Source: Mogibacterium sp.
GTDB taxonomy: Bacteria > Bacillota > Clostridia > Peptostreptococcales > Anaerovoracaceae
Assembly (NCBI GenBank): GCA_017405845.1
Contig: JAFQZQ010000024.1
Span: 22,105-86,104, forward strand
Direction of reading: 5' to 3'
DNA length: 64,000 nucleotides
The notes beneath the pieces are model-generated. The model searched no databases. It was not told the origin of the DNA and worked only from the letters and a program-made list of their open reading frames with translations. Numbering within the stretch: position 1 is the first letter of the stretch; the number at the start of each line of letters is the position of its first letter. The position numbers were made by a program, and so were the translations under genes. Positions 24,970 to 33,863 of the stretch are shown here, piece by piece.

Positions 24970-25428
24970 TTAAAATGGATCGCTTACTAATACCTTTCCG
25001 TCTTCCTGGATGATGATGTTCATGCCGTCCTTGACGTATTCGAGGAACTCATCGCCCAGTGAATCAACTACCGGCATCTTTGCCTCAGGAGCATCGAGCC
25101 ATACATCTGCCAGAACAGCGCCGGCAGCTGCCAGCGAATCGATAGGGTTCGAGAACAGCATTGCGGCAGGCTGGCGTCCCATGGAGCATGCGCAGTACAG
25201 AACGAGTCCGCCCGTCGTGGAGCCTATGGTCTGAGGCAGGCAGAGCGCCTTGCCGGCCATCTGCTTTCCGTAAAGATCCGGATTGTTCTGGTCACCGCAC
25301 GTTGCCTTTTTATCGCCAAACTGCAGTGCCTTCTGGAAGGAAGCGAGCGTGTTGAGTCCGCCATGTGATACCAGCGCTTCCGCGGAAACTCTTCCCGGAG
25401 CGACTACACGTCCCTGAAATGATCTCAT
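24970..25428 (-). CDS. Aconitase X small (swivel) subunit, DUF126
   Basis: A 152-residue protein carrying the swivelling domain of the aconitase superfamily in its separate-subunit form (AcnX-S, DUF126). Typical segments are GRVVAPGRVSAEALVS near residue 6, GKALCLPQTIGSTTGGLVLY near 59 (the SxxGS substrate region), and LFSNPIDSLAAAGAVLADV near 91. It assembles with AcnX-L, whose gene ends 2 bp upstream. Characterised bacterial AcnX enzymes dehydrate cis-3-hydroxy-L-proline; archaeal ones act on mevalonate 5-phosphate. Which applies here is not proved. Confidence 0.9.
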   Translation of the reverse strand: MRSFQGRVVAPGRVSAEALVSHGGLNTLASFQKALQFGDKKATCGDQNNPDLYGKQMAGKALCLPQTIGSTTGGLVLYCACSMGRQPAAMLFSNPIDSLAAAGAVLADVWLDAPEAKMPVVDSLGDEFLEYVKDGMNIIIQEDGKVLVSDPF

Positions 25429-25430
25429 GA

Positions 25431-26735
25431 CTATTTGCCTCCTTTCCTGTTCCTGGTGATCTGCTCCGCGATCTCATCGTCTGTGTAGAAGCGTGCCGAT
25501 GTGTATGTTCTGAGCTTGTTGCTTGAGGTGATCACAGGCATCTTCTCACTGAGAGGATTGTTCATGTACATGAGCGGGCAGATATATGAAGTGATGACTC
25601 CGGTCGCCTTAAGTCTCTCGGCATACGGCGTCTTTGCGAATGCTTCAAGCACGTCAGGAGCTGCAGTGAAGACCGTCGGTACCGAGACCTTGGAAGCGCC
25701 GCTCTTGGCAAGTCCGGCCTCCACCTTTTCGGTCCAGTCCTTGAGCTGCTGCAGGCTCATGTGCGGGCAGCCCATGAAGCAGAGCTTTGGCTCAGCATCC
25801 TTGTTTTTCCATATTACAGGATATTCGCGGTATACCCTCTCAAGCTCAGCATCGTCTACTACATAGACCTTTGCATCCTTCTTAATGAGGTCCTCGCCGT
25901 ATTTGACCGCTTCAGGAGTCAGCTTGTCGATGTGGTAGAGTCCCACAGCTCCGTTCGAAGCAGTAGCAGCACCGAAGTCCTTGAGGTATGTACAGGCCTC
26001 ATCATCGAGATCCGTGCCGAGCCACTTGTCGAGACCCTTTACATAAGGAACATCTTCCATTACCTTCATGCCTATGGCCGATCCGAGAAGCTGTGCCTCA
26101 GGCTTCTTTGTCGTCTTTACCTCGATTATCCAGTCCGCCTTGCGGCCTTCGTCATTCAGGAGACCGAACTTCGGAACATATCCGATCACCGATCCCATGA
26201 GGTCGATAATACCGGAGTTTCGGTTGCATCTTGCACCGAGCACCGAGTTAGCGTATACAACAGCCGACGATTCCGACCAGCTGAGCACCTCGCCGAAGCC
26301 CGGCTTATTGCCCACTTCGTCCATGTAGCAGGTGCATGTGAAAGCGTTATCCGAGAGCAGACCGAGGTCGGCAAGCTGCTTCTCGTAGTCCTTCTGCCTG
26401 CTGTACATGAACATCTTGAAAACTACGTCCTGTGCAAAGTTGCTCGGCACGTTTTTGTCGAGCGGCTTAGGGTCTACGGTGAACTTCTGTCCTGACGGAG
26501 CTCCCGCCTCGAGCAGCTTGTCCATGAGCTCATAGACAGGTCCGAGGGCCTTGAGTCCAAACGATGTGACCAGATGATTGTACTTGCTGCTGATAGGCAC
26601 CATCTCGGTCGCGCCGAAAAGCTCGCCGTATCTGACAAGCGACTCCATCACCTTGGCCAGAGTCTCTCCCTTTGAGCCATCGAGTATAGCTCTCTGCTCA
26701 TCGGTAAGTTTTACCTTATATTCCAATATCCCCAT
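25431..26735 (-). CDS. Aconitase X large catalytic subunit, DUF521
   Basis: This 434-residue catalytic subunit of aconitase X has family segments including KLTDEQRAILDGSKGETLAKVMESLVRYGE at the N-terminus, VVYANSVLGARCNRNSG near residue 184, FMGCPHMSLQQL near 325 and TSYICPLMYMNNP near 385. The Cys residues in these last segments are candidates for the [Fe-S] cluster ligands. With AcnX-S it forms a two-subunit dehydratase. Neighbours upstream are a C69 dipeptidase (70-bp gap) and an MFS transporter, and downstream an esterase. That context is compatible with use of hydroxyproline-containing peptides, an inference only. Confidence 0.9.
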   Translation of the reverse strand: MGILEYKVKLTDEQRAILDGSKGETLAKVMESLVRYGELFGATEMVPISSKYNHLVTSFGLKALGPVYELMDKLLEAGAPSGQKFTVDPKPLDKNVPSNFAQDVVFKMFMYSRQKDYEKQLADLGLLSDNAFTCTCYMDEVGNKPGFGEVLSWSESSAVVYANSVLGARCNRNSGIIDLMGSVIGYVPKFGLLNDEGRKADWIIEVKTTKKPEAQLLGSAIGMKVMEDVPYVKGLDKWLGTDLDDEACTYLKDFGAATASNGAVGLYHIDKLTPEAVKYGEDLIKKDAKVYVVDDAELERVYREYPVIWKNKDAEPKLCFMGCPHMSLQQLKDWTEKVEAGLAKSGASKVSVPTVFTAAPDVLEAFAKTPYAERLKATGVITSYICPLMYMNNPLSEKMPVITSSNKLRTYTSARFYTDDEIAEQITRNRKGGK

Positions 26736-26806
26736 CTCCTTTCCGTAAGTTTTTGTTTATAAGCTTCTTCAAATGTTATTTTATCACATCAAAGCGTTGT
26801 TAACCT

Positions 26807-28267
26807 TTAATTATCCGAAAGCTTGGAGTTGTTCTTCATGCGCACGCTCGAGGTCTGAAGTATGCGGCCGAGAGCCTTGGTTGTCTCCTCCTTTGCCATC
26901 TCACAAATCCTCTTGTTGGCCTCCTCCGCAAGCGAGTAATCGCCGGTCTCGATCATCTTTTTATCGTATTCGATGATGATCTGGCGCGCGCGGATGTTAA
27001 CGGCATCCTGATATCTCTCTATATCCTGTATGCAGTGATCGTAGTCCTTGTCTGCCATCGCGCCAATCAGCCTCGATGCCCAGAACAGATTATCCGTGGA
27101 TACATCGAGAGTCACCTTGCTGATGTAATCCGGCATCGACGCTACGTTCGTATATACAGGAACCCAGCACGAGAACGTGGTGCAGCCGTAGCATATCCAC
27201 TCGACCCCTTTTATCTCGTCAGGTACGTTGCTCCTGATCTGATTGATGTGTGTTACGCCGGTGCGGTTGATACCGATGGAGCGGTACTTGCCGCTCAGGC
27301 CTAACTCGCGTCTTCCGTACGGATCCCAAGGTGTTCCCTGGAAATGAGCTGACAGCAGATACTGTACGTCTTCGATGGTGACTTTTCTGTCAGGCACCAG
27401 CGACCACGGAAGATCGTCGCTTTCAGGGTGGAACTCAGCGTCAGGGCCGTCCCAGCTGTGCGACACAGGAGCGAGATAGCGTCCAATGAACCACGCTCTC
27501 GGTGTGTTGTAAACGTGATCCATATCGCGGCGCGATCCGAAGATCTTTCTCGGATCAAACTCCCCGTTCCGGCCGCAGTCAAGGTTATAATCCCTGATGA
27601 ATTCCCTGAGATCAGCCGAGCACATGTGTGACTCCTGCTTTCCGAACGCGTCATCGAGGTCGAAGCTGTCGGTACCGAACTGATTCGGATTGATCACCAC
27701 TCTGTCATCAGGTACTTTGGTTGCGATCCAGTGATGGCCGCCAATAGTGTCGAGCCACCATATCTCATTCTCATCGTTGAACGCGATGCCGTTGATCTCA
27801 TAAGTGCCATACTTCTCGAGAAGCGAGCCGAGGCGGACGACGCCTTCTCTGGCGCTGTGAATGTAAGGAAGCACAACCACGACGAAGTCTTCTTCTCCAA
27901 GACCTCCCGGTACCGCTTTCTGCCTGCCCTTCGCAGGTTTGTATTCTACAAGCGGATCGGCCGACAGCACCCTTGGATTCGAAGTGAGCGTTTCGGTTGC
28001 CGACATTCCCACTCCTGCCTCGTTGATACCTGTTGTTGCCCAGACGCCGTTTTTATTGTCTACGCTAGGGCAGCCCGTGTATCTCATCGGATCATCAGGG
28101 AGCTCGATTTCAAGATGCGCGATTTTGCTCTTATATTTACGCGGCTGCTTTTCCGGCTCAACGACTATCGTCTTCTTTACATCGAAATGACCGTCGTCGG
28201 TCCTCGAAATCATGGTTGTGTTGTCATTACTAGCCCTCTTCCCTACAAGCACAGTTGTGCACGACAT
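26807..28267 (-). CDS. C69 family dipeptidase (PepD-like)
   Basis: An N-terminal nucleophile hydrolase of 486 residues. The protein starts MSCTTVLVGKRASNDNTTM; Cys3 is the expected catalytic nucleophile exposed after removal of Met-Ser, as in dipeptidase A of lactobacilli. The chosen ATG has AGGAGGGATGA directly upstream; a frame open 20 codons further upstream has no such support. Family motifs WWLDTIGGHHWIA near residue 168 and GEF-type loops follow. It hydrolyses dipeptides in the cytosol. It lies 13 bp after an MFS transporter and ahead of the aconitase X genes. Confidence 0.92.
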   Translation of the reverse strand: MSCTTVLVGKRASNDNTTMISRTDDGHFDVKKTIVVEPEKQPRKYKSKIAHLEIELPDDPMRYTGCPSVDNKNGVWATTGINEAGVGMSATETLTSNPRVLSADPLVEYKPAKGRQKAVPGGLGEEDFVVVVLPYIHSAREGVVRLGSLLEKYGTYEINGIAFNDENEIWWLDTIGGHHWIATKVPDDRVVINPNQFGTDSFDLDDAFGKQESHMCSADLREFIRDYNLDCGRNGEFDPRKIFGSRRDMDHVYNTPRAWFIGRYLAPVSHSWDGPDAEFHPESDDLPWSLVPDRKVTIEDVQYLLSAHFQGTPWDPYGRRELGLSGKYRSIGINRTGVTHINQIRSNVPDEIKGVEWICYGCTTFSCWVPVYTNVASMPDYISKVTLDVSTDNLFWASRLIGAMADKDYDHCIQDIERYQDAVNIRARQIIIEYDKKMIETGDYSLAEEANKRICEMAKEETTKALGRILQTSSVRMKNNSKLSDN

Positions 28268-28280
28268 TAGTTCATCCCTC

Positions 28281-29537
28281 CTATTGTTTACGATTGTATA
28301 TATTGGATACTGCCTCTTTATTGCCACCGATTATGATGACCGCAAGAGCAGCCTGTATTAACATTGCCGCCATTATTATAGTGCGTTCACCCACCACTTC
28401 GCTCGCCAGTCCGCCTATTGCCTCGCCCAGCAGGGCGCCGAGCATCGACATCATGTTGAAGGCGCCGTTGAAGCGGCCCTTCTTTTCATCGGGAACATAG
28501 CTCTGCGTGGCGGATATCCTTATCGTATAAGTTGTGACGCCTCCGATACCTACCATGAAGCACATCACCATCATCACCGGTATCCGGAAGAACAGGTAAA
28601 AGCCCTCCGCCAGCGAATTGAATATGTACAGGGCAAGAGCCAGTGTATACCTCTTTTCGGATGGTATCGCGGTCTTGTAATGGATACCTCCGCCTATTGT
28701 GCGGCCAACGACCGCGCAGCCCCATACCATCATATAAATGTATTCGCCGTTAGTGAATGTATTCTTGAAGTACGGAAGGGTGATTACATTTTCTATCCCC
28801 CCTGTCGTAAATATGACCGCAAAGTAGAGCGTTACCGCCAGCAAGCCTCTCTCTCCGGCAAGATATCTGAATCCCTCTTTCATATCGGCAAGCATCTGGC
28901 GTGCCTTGCCGGCGCCTTCTATGGCTGTGGCTTTCTGTGCCTCGATGTATCTTTCATCTGTTCTGATGCGCGTTTCCATTACGGCAGCGGCGAAGAAACA
29001 GATTCCGTTGGCAGCCAGAAGAGGCGCGATGCCTATCCCTTTGTACAGAAAAGCCGATACAGGCACCATGACCATCGAAACGGTATCGAGTATGCTCTGG
29101 ATCGAATACGCCTTCTGGTAATTGCCCTCAGTGACCAGCAGCGGATAAAAGCTGTCGTATGCAACCATGTATATGCTTTCTATGCTGCCGATCGCAAAGC
29201 AGAACAACGCAAAGACCGGGAACGAGAACCAGCCCGTCGCCAGTATGGCCGCCATCGCTATGTGCATGCCGGCTGAAATGAAATCCAGCGTATAGATAGT
29301 TCTTTTTCTTGAGTATCTGTCCAGAATGGCGCCTGAGAACAAAGGCATTATGAGCTGCGGGATGGTGAACATCGCAAGATAGACAGCGTAAAGAAGTGTG
29401 GATTTTGAAATGTCGAGCACCATAAGACTCATGGCAAAGCCGCCAATGGCATTGCCGAACATAGATATCACGGTTCCTACAGTTATTATGGTGAAATCCC
29501 TCGTCCAGAGGGACGGTATCGCTCTTTCGTCCTCCAT
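28281..29537 (-). CDS. MFS transporter
   Basis: A 418-residue major facilitator with twelve predicted helices. The motif-A-like loop GAILDRYSRKRTIYTLD lies between helices 2 and 3 near residue 70. The N-terminal WTRDFTIITVGTVISMFGNAIGGFAMSLMVLD segment is typical of the small-molecule efflux (MFS_3 / DHA) group found in Bacillota. It may export or import a peptide, amino acid or drug; the substrate is not evident. Its gene precedes the C69 dipeptidase by 13 bp and is probably in one operon with it. Confidence 0.88.
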   Translation of the reverse strand: MEDERAIPSLWTRDFTIITVGTVISMFGNAIGGFAMSLMVLDISKSTLLYAVYLAMFTIPQLIMPLFSGAILDRYSRKRTIYTLDFISAGMHIAMAAILATGWFSFPVFALFCFAIGSIESIYMVAYDSFYPLLVTEGNYQKAYSIQSILDTVSMVMVPVSAFLYKGIGIAPLLAANGICFFAAAVMETRIRTDERYIEAQKATAIEGAGKARQMLADMKEGFRYLAGERGLLAVTLYFAVIFTTGGIENVITLPYFKNTFTNGEYIYMMVWGCAVVGRTIGGGIHYKTAIPSEKRYTLALALYIFNSLAEGFYLFFRIPVMMVMCFMVGIGGVTTYTIRISATQSYVPDEKKGRFNGAFNMMSMLGALLGEAIGGLASEVVGERTIIMAAMLIQAALAVIIIGGNKEAVSNIYNRKQ

Positions 29538-29546
29538 CAGTATGTA

Positions 29547-30587
29547 TTATTTAGCTGTTATAAGCATTATCGTGAACCACATCCAGAAACCCCAGCCAAG
29601 AACAAACATTATCGCGTGTTTTTTCTCGGTATGTATCGCGATGAACTCACGGATGAGAGCACTCGGCCAGTAATAGAATGCTACATGGCTTCCGATGCCC
29701 TTGCACCTGAGTCCTACCCTGCGGCAATATCTTAACGCTCTGTAAACGTGGTAGTTGCTTGTCACAAGAGCAGTATACTTTCTGCCCTCGCGGCTGTCTA
29801 TGATCTCTTTTGAGAATCTCAGATTCTCCATCGTCGTTGTCGACTTGTCTTCCATTATGATATCGCTCTCAGGTATACCCTGCTCGAGCAGGTATCTCTT
29901 CATGGCCTCGGCCTCAGATATGCTCTCGTCAGAACCCTTTCCGCCCGAAGGTATGAGTTTTGTGGGAGAAGGATCGCTGCGGTAAACGAGTATTGCCTTG
30001 TCCAGTCTCTCCTGCAGCAACTTCGACACCTTCTCACCATTGATAAGGCCTGCTCCGTGAATGATCACGTAGTCGAAGTCCTTGCTCCTCGGGATTATCA
30101 TGAGAAACACCGAATAGATCATGAATATGAGAAATATGACCGAGCCATATATTACTGTAACAGCAATGAGTGATGTTGCGAGGAATACTTTGGAGTGAAG
30201 ATAAATCTGCTGCGCCTCAAGGCCGAATATCCTGGCATAAAGGACGACATTGTTCGCAGTAATCACCTCTCCGACCAGTATTGCTGCTCCAAGCGCCAGC
30301 GAGAGCAGGTGCGCCGCACTCCTGCCTTCATTCCTTATCATCACGATACCATTGTGTATCAGAAAGAACGGTACTATCAGAAGAGCAACCACTGTCAGCG
30401 TAAACGTCCCCATGATCACCTCTCGCGTATGCTCTCCGGAGATGGCAACAGTAAGGGGTGCCAGCGAAAGCAGCGCGAAGAACAGCAGGTAACAGTTACG
30501 GTATCTGCTTCTGTCCTTGCTGAATGAATAATAGAACACAAACCAGAATATCAGTGTGAATAATGTTGTGATCAGAATTCCACTCAT
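29547..30587 (-). CDS. YdcF/SanA family membrane protein (DUF218)
   Basis: A protein of about 346 residues with five or six N-terminal membrane helices (to about residue 175) followed by a soluble DUF218 domain. Conserved DUF218 pieces are DYVIIHGAGLINGEKVSKLL, SGGKGSDESISEAEAMKRYL, EDKSTTTMENLRFSKEI and TSNYHVYRALRYCRRVG. E. coli relatives (SanA, ElyC, YdcF) affect envelope integrity, and the domain may bind a nucleotide or lipid carrier. The ATG at 30587 has GAGG at a suitable distance; the frame is also open to a GTG at 30635 without such a site. It lies 9 bp upstream of the MFS gene. Confidence 0.88.
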   Translation of the reverse strand: MSGILITTLFTLIFWFVFYYSFSKDRSRYRNCYLLFFALLSLAPLTVAISGEHTREVIMGTFTLTVVALLIVPFFLIHNGIVMIRNEGRSAAHLLSLALGAAILVGEVITANNVVLYARIFGLEAQQIYLHSKVFLATSLIAVTVIYGSVIFLIFMIYSVFLMIIPRSKDFDYVIIHGAGLINGEKVSKLLQERLDKAILVYRSDPSPTKLIPSGGKGSDESISEAEAMKRYLLEQGIPESDIIMEDKSTTTMENLRFSKEIIDSREGRKYTALVTSNYHVYRALRYCRRVGLRCKGIGSHVAFYYWPSALIREFIAIHTEKKHAIMFVLGWGFWMWFTIMLITAK

Positions 30588-30650
30588 TATCAGACCTCGC
30601 ATAAACATAATTCGCAAAGCTGTAAAGCCCGACACTTAATTATATCTCAC

Positions 30651-30686
30651 ACACAAAAAAAGGACTACCTCAGCGGCAGTCCTTTT
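30651..30686 (-). terminator. Bidirectional terminator after the Na/Pi-cotransporter gene
   Basis: AAAAGGACTACC... pairs with GGCAGTCCTTTT (about 30657-30686). A-runs and T-runs flank both sides, so it can end transcription from either strand. Confidence 0.8.
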
Positions 30687-30701
30687 GTAGTTTTTATCGG
30701 T

Positions 30702-32459
30702 CTAAATCGCAAATCTCTTCTGGTATTCCTCAAAGTGATCTTTAAAGAACTCATCCTGTCTGAAGTCAGGCTGCTTGTGGTATGCGTGCAGGCCTTCCAC
30801 TTCAGAAATCATCTCCAGAATATCCACGGCGATGTTGCTGCAGTGATCGGCGATACGCTCATAATCGGTGATCATGTCGTTGAATACGAAGCCGTGCTCA
30901 AGAGTGCACTCCTGTCTGCTGATTCTTTCAACATGATTGGTCTTCATTGTATCGCAGAGATCATCAATGACTTCCTCCAGAGGATCGATCAGCAGCGCAT
31001 TGTTGTAGTTATTGTTAGCAAAGCAGAATATTGTGACGTCTGTGATCTCCCTGATAGCATCCTCCAGCACTGTCAGTTCGTGTAATGCACTGTCTGAGAA
31101 CACTATCTTCTTTTCGTTTATCTCTTCTATCGATTCCGCGATATTCCTTGCGTGGTCGGACATTCTCTCAAAGTCAGACAGCACTCTCAAGTTTTTGCTT
31201 ACCTCTCTGGAATGTTCCTCATCCAGATCGGATGAAGTAAGTTTGAACAGATAGTTTCCGAGTTTATCTTCGTAACGGTCAATAACTCTCTCAAGGTCTA
31301 TTACCCTCTTGAGGCCGTCTTTGCTGTATTCCCTTCTGACTTCAATGACACCCATTACACTCTCAAGTGTCTTAGCCGCCATGGAATCAATAACCTCTTT
31401 GGTTTGCGCCAGAGCAAGCGTAGGGTGATCGAGGAATCTCGGCTCGAGCTTGTCCATATCCGCCTTCTCTTCCAGAGCTTCCTGACTTTCCGGGAACATC
31501 GCAACGACCAGCTTCTCCAGAAGTCCGATACAAGGAGCCAGCAGTATCACGACAGCCAGCCTGTAGAGCGTATTCGTAAGAGCTACGCTGACCATGCTCA
31601 TCTCCATTGTCATGAATTCGAAATGGACTATCGCGTTAACGATGTAGAAAATGCCTCCGACCAGTACGGCTCCGAGTACGTCGATTATGAGGTAGACAAA
31701 AGCCGTTCTCTTACCGTTGACGCTCGCTCCGAGAGCACTCAGCATTACCGGCACGGAAGCACCGATACCGATACCCATGAGGATCGGGAATGCCATGTCG
31801 AACTCAACAGCTCCAGTCACCGCGAGGGCCTGGAGAATACCGACTGCAGCGCTCGCGCTCTGAATAACAGCTGTCACGAGTACACCGATCAGCACGCCCA
31901 GAACCGGGTTTGTAAAGCTCGTCATCATATCGATGAATTTCGGGTCGGTTCTCAGAGGAACGATCGCTCCCGACATCATGCTCATGCCGTACATCAGTAC
32001 TGCGAAGCCGAGCATTATGCCGCCGATGTTCTTATGCGCAGTTTTCTTCGCGAACATCCAAAGCACGATACCTATGAGAGCCACAACTCCGGTCAGCACC
32101 TCTGTGCTGAACATCGAAGCGATGCCGCCGCCCGAGCCCAGGCTGTTGAGGGCAAGTATCCAGCCGGTGATACTCGTACCGAGTATGGCTCCGAGGACTA
32201 TGCCTATCGCCTGTTTGACCTGCATCATGCCGGAGTTTACGAAACCGACGACCATTACGGATGTGGCTGATGATGACTGTATCGCCGCCGTTACACCGGT
32301 TCCGAGGATGATTCCCTTAATAGGGTTTCCTGCCAGCTTGTACAGGATCATCTCCATCTTGCTTCCTGCTACCTTTTTGAGCGAGTCTCCCATGACCGAC
32401 ATTCCGAATAGGAACATCGCCACTCCGCCCAGCAGGGATATTATGTTAGTTGCATCCAT
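30702..32459 (-). CDS. Na/Pi-cotransporter family protein with PhoU-like domain
   Basis: This 585-residue protein starts with two repeats of the Na/Pi-cotransporter (NptA/PF02690) membrane unit, each with a QSSSATSVMVVGFV (residue 61) or QSASAAVGILQALA (residue 200) type motif. Its cytoplasmic C-terminal part, from about residue 345, is a PhoU-like helical bundle with DFERMSDHARNIAESIEE and ITDYERIADHCSNIAVDILE. The family is named for Na+-coupled phosphate transport. The 5' leader carries a yybP-ykoY type riboswitch, a class known to sense Mn2+, which raises the possibility that this member takes part in metal or metal-phosphate export. The start ATG has AGGAAGGAAA upstream. Confidence 0.9.
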   Translation of the reverse strand: MDATNIISLLGGVAMFLFGMSVMGDSLKKVAGSKMEMILYKLAGNPIKGIILGTGVTAAIQSSSATSVMVVGFVNSGMMQVKQAIGIVLGAILGTSITGWILALNSLGSGGGIASMFSTEVLTGVVALIGIVLWMFAKKTAHKNIGGIMLGFAVLMYGMSMMSGAIVPLRTDPKFIDMMTSFTNPVLGVLIGVLVTAVIQSASAAVGILQALAVTGAVEFDMAFPILMGIGIGASVPVMLSALGASVNGKRTAFVYLIIDVLGAVLVGGIFYIVNAIVHFEFMTMEMSMVSVALTNTLYRLAVVILLAPCIGLLEKLVVAMFPESQEALEEKADMDKLEPRFLDHPTLALAQTKEVIDSMAAKTLESVMGVIEVRREYSKDGLKRVIDLERVIDRYEDKLGNYLFKLTSSDLDEEHSREVSKNLRVLSDFERMSDHARNIAESIEEINEKKIVFSDSALHELTVLEDAIREITDVTIFCFANNNYNNALLIDPLEEVIDDLCDTMKTNHVERISRQECTLEHGFVFNDMITDYERIADHCSNIAVDILEMISEVEGLHAYHKQPDFRQDEFFKDHFEEYQKRFAI

Positions 32460-32490
32460 ATAATATTTCCTTCCTCTCTACCCCTGATAT

Positions 32491-32615
32491 ATAAAAGAGA
32501 CTTATACCGAAAAGCACCGGCATAAGTCTCGCTACTTCGAACATATTCCGGGGCACATCGTCCCGTATTGACGAAATATGTAACGCATTTCTGCGCAAGC
32601 TACTCCCTTGTTTTT
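32491..32615 (-). ncRNA. yybP-ykoY (manganese) riboswitch with terminator platform
   Basis: Read on the minus strand the leader contains, in order: GGGAGTAGC (complement of 32599-32607), a short P2 hairpin (TGCGC/GCGT), then a longer arm with outer pairs ACATATT/AATATGT, an internal loop with CGTCAAT and CGG/CCCCGG, and finally TAGCGAGAC (complement of 32526-32534). This order and these loop sequences match the yybP-ykoY Mn2+ riboswitch. The last segment is also the 5' arm of a terminator hairpin (GAGACTTAT / ATAAGTCTC, 32497-32530, with TTTTAT after it), so aptamer and terminator are mutually exclusive. Confidence 0.8.
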
Positions 32616-32624
32616 ACCAAACCA

Positions 32625-32654
32625 AATATCACATAAAACGAACTGGTTTGTCAA
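32625..32654 (-). promoter_or_regulatory. Promoter of the riboswitch-controlled transporter
   Basis: On the minus strand TTGACA (complement at 32649-32654), an 18-bp spacer and GATATT. Transcription would begin just before the aptamer. Confidence 0.5.
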
Positions 32655-32693
32655 CACATTTAATCAGATATGAGCTCAAGAATTTCAAAGAAA

Positions 32694-33845
32694 TCAGCCC
32701 TCGAACATCTCCGATACCTTCTTGAGCAGCTCCCTTATTTCAAGGTGCTGTGGGCATACCGCCTCGCACATTCCGCACTCGATGCAGTCGCTTGGCTTTC
32801 CGGCACCTTCTGTTATCTTTTCGAATGTGGACCATGGGTTGACCTGATTGAAAAGGACCTTCCCGTTATAGGTCGAGAACAGCGACGGTATCTTTATCTC
32901 CATCGGGCAGTGATTCTCCTCGATGCAGTATCTGCAGCCGGTGCACGGGATCGCTCCCATCGAGTTGAAAACATCAACCACCTTCCACACTGCCTCGAGC
33001 TCCTTTTCGCTGAGAGGAGCGAATTCTCCGTCGCAGCAGCTGAAGATATTCAGGTTGTCTTCCATCTGCTCCATGTTGCTCATGCCGGAGAGCACCATCT
33101 CGATGCCGTCGAAGCCTGCAGCAAACCTGAGAGCATAACCCGCATTGCTGCAGTCAGACCCGGTCTCGGCTCTGAGCTCATCGAACACCTTCTGCGCGTC
33201 TTCAGGCAGATTGACCAGATTGCCTCCTCTTACAGGCTCCATGATCAGCACCGGCTTGTTGTGCCTGCGGCATACCTCATAAACCTTGCGGCTCTCAACG
33301 GACACGCTTTCGTAGTCGAGATAGTTGAACTGGATCTGAACCACCTCTACGTCAGGATATTCCGTAAGTATGCGATCAAGCACCTCAGCTTTGTCGTGGA
33401 ACGAAAGTCCGACGTGGCGCACCTTGCCCTCCGCCTTCAGATCGAAAGCGGTCTCATAAGCACGGCACTTCTTGAAGAACTCGAAGTTCTCTGCATTCTG
33501 AGCATGCATAAGCAGAAAGTCGAAGTACTCCACCCCGCAGGCTTCGAGCTGTGAGTCTATCAGAGGTCGGATGTCCTCCTCGGATTTGAAATATGCGTCA
33601 GTCAGCTTGTCTGTAAGGATGTACTCGCTGCGGTCGTGCCTCGAAGAAAGGCATTCCCTCACGGCTATCTCACTCTTTCCGTCGTGATATCCATGTGCGG
33701 TGTCGAAGTAGTTGAAGCCTCTTTCGAGGAATCTGTCTACCATTGCACACACCTGCTCATTATCTATCTCGCCGTCTTTCATCGGCAGTCTCATCATGCC
33801 GAAGGCAAGATGCTTTTTGGCTTCTTTGAATTCTCTGTTGTTCAT
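32694..33845 (-). CDS. Aldo/keto reductase with C-terminal 2[4Fe-4S] ferredoxin domain
   Basis: A 383-residue protein. Residues 1-275 are an aldo/keto reductase barrel (GMMRLPMKDGEIDNEQ, FNYFDTAHGYHDGKSE, LTDKL, and HVGLSFHDKAE in place of the usual His region). The C-terminal 90 residues carry two Cys clusters, PCTGCRYCIEENHCP and DCIECGMCEAVCP. Such Fe-S aldo/keto reductases are common in Clostridia and probably couple ferredoxin or NAD(P)H to carbonyl reduction. It is the last gene of the glycyl radical enzyme operon (18-bp gap), so it may reduce the aldehyde or ketone that enzyme produces. Confidence 0.88.
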   Translation of the reverse strand: MNNREFKEAKKHLAFGMMRLPMKDGEIDNEQVCAMVDRFLERGFNYFDTAHGYHDGKSEIAVRECLSSRHDRSEYILTDKLTDAYFKSEEDIRPLIDSQLEACGVEYFDFLLMHAQNAENFEFFKKCRAYETAFDLKAEGKVRHVGLSFHDKAEVLDRILTEYPDVEVVQIQFNYLDYESVSVESRKVYEVCRRHNKPVLIMEPVRGGNLVNLPEDAQKVFDELRAETGSDCSNAGYALRFAAGFDGIEMVLSGMSNMEQMEDNLNIFSCCDGEFAPLSEKELEAVWKVVDVFNSMGAIPCTGCRYCIEENHCPMEIKIPSLFSTYNGKVLFNQVNPWSTFEKITEGAGKPSDCIECGMCEAVCPQHLEIRELLKKVSEMFEG

Positions 33846-33863
33846 GCTTATGTCCCCCTTTTT

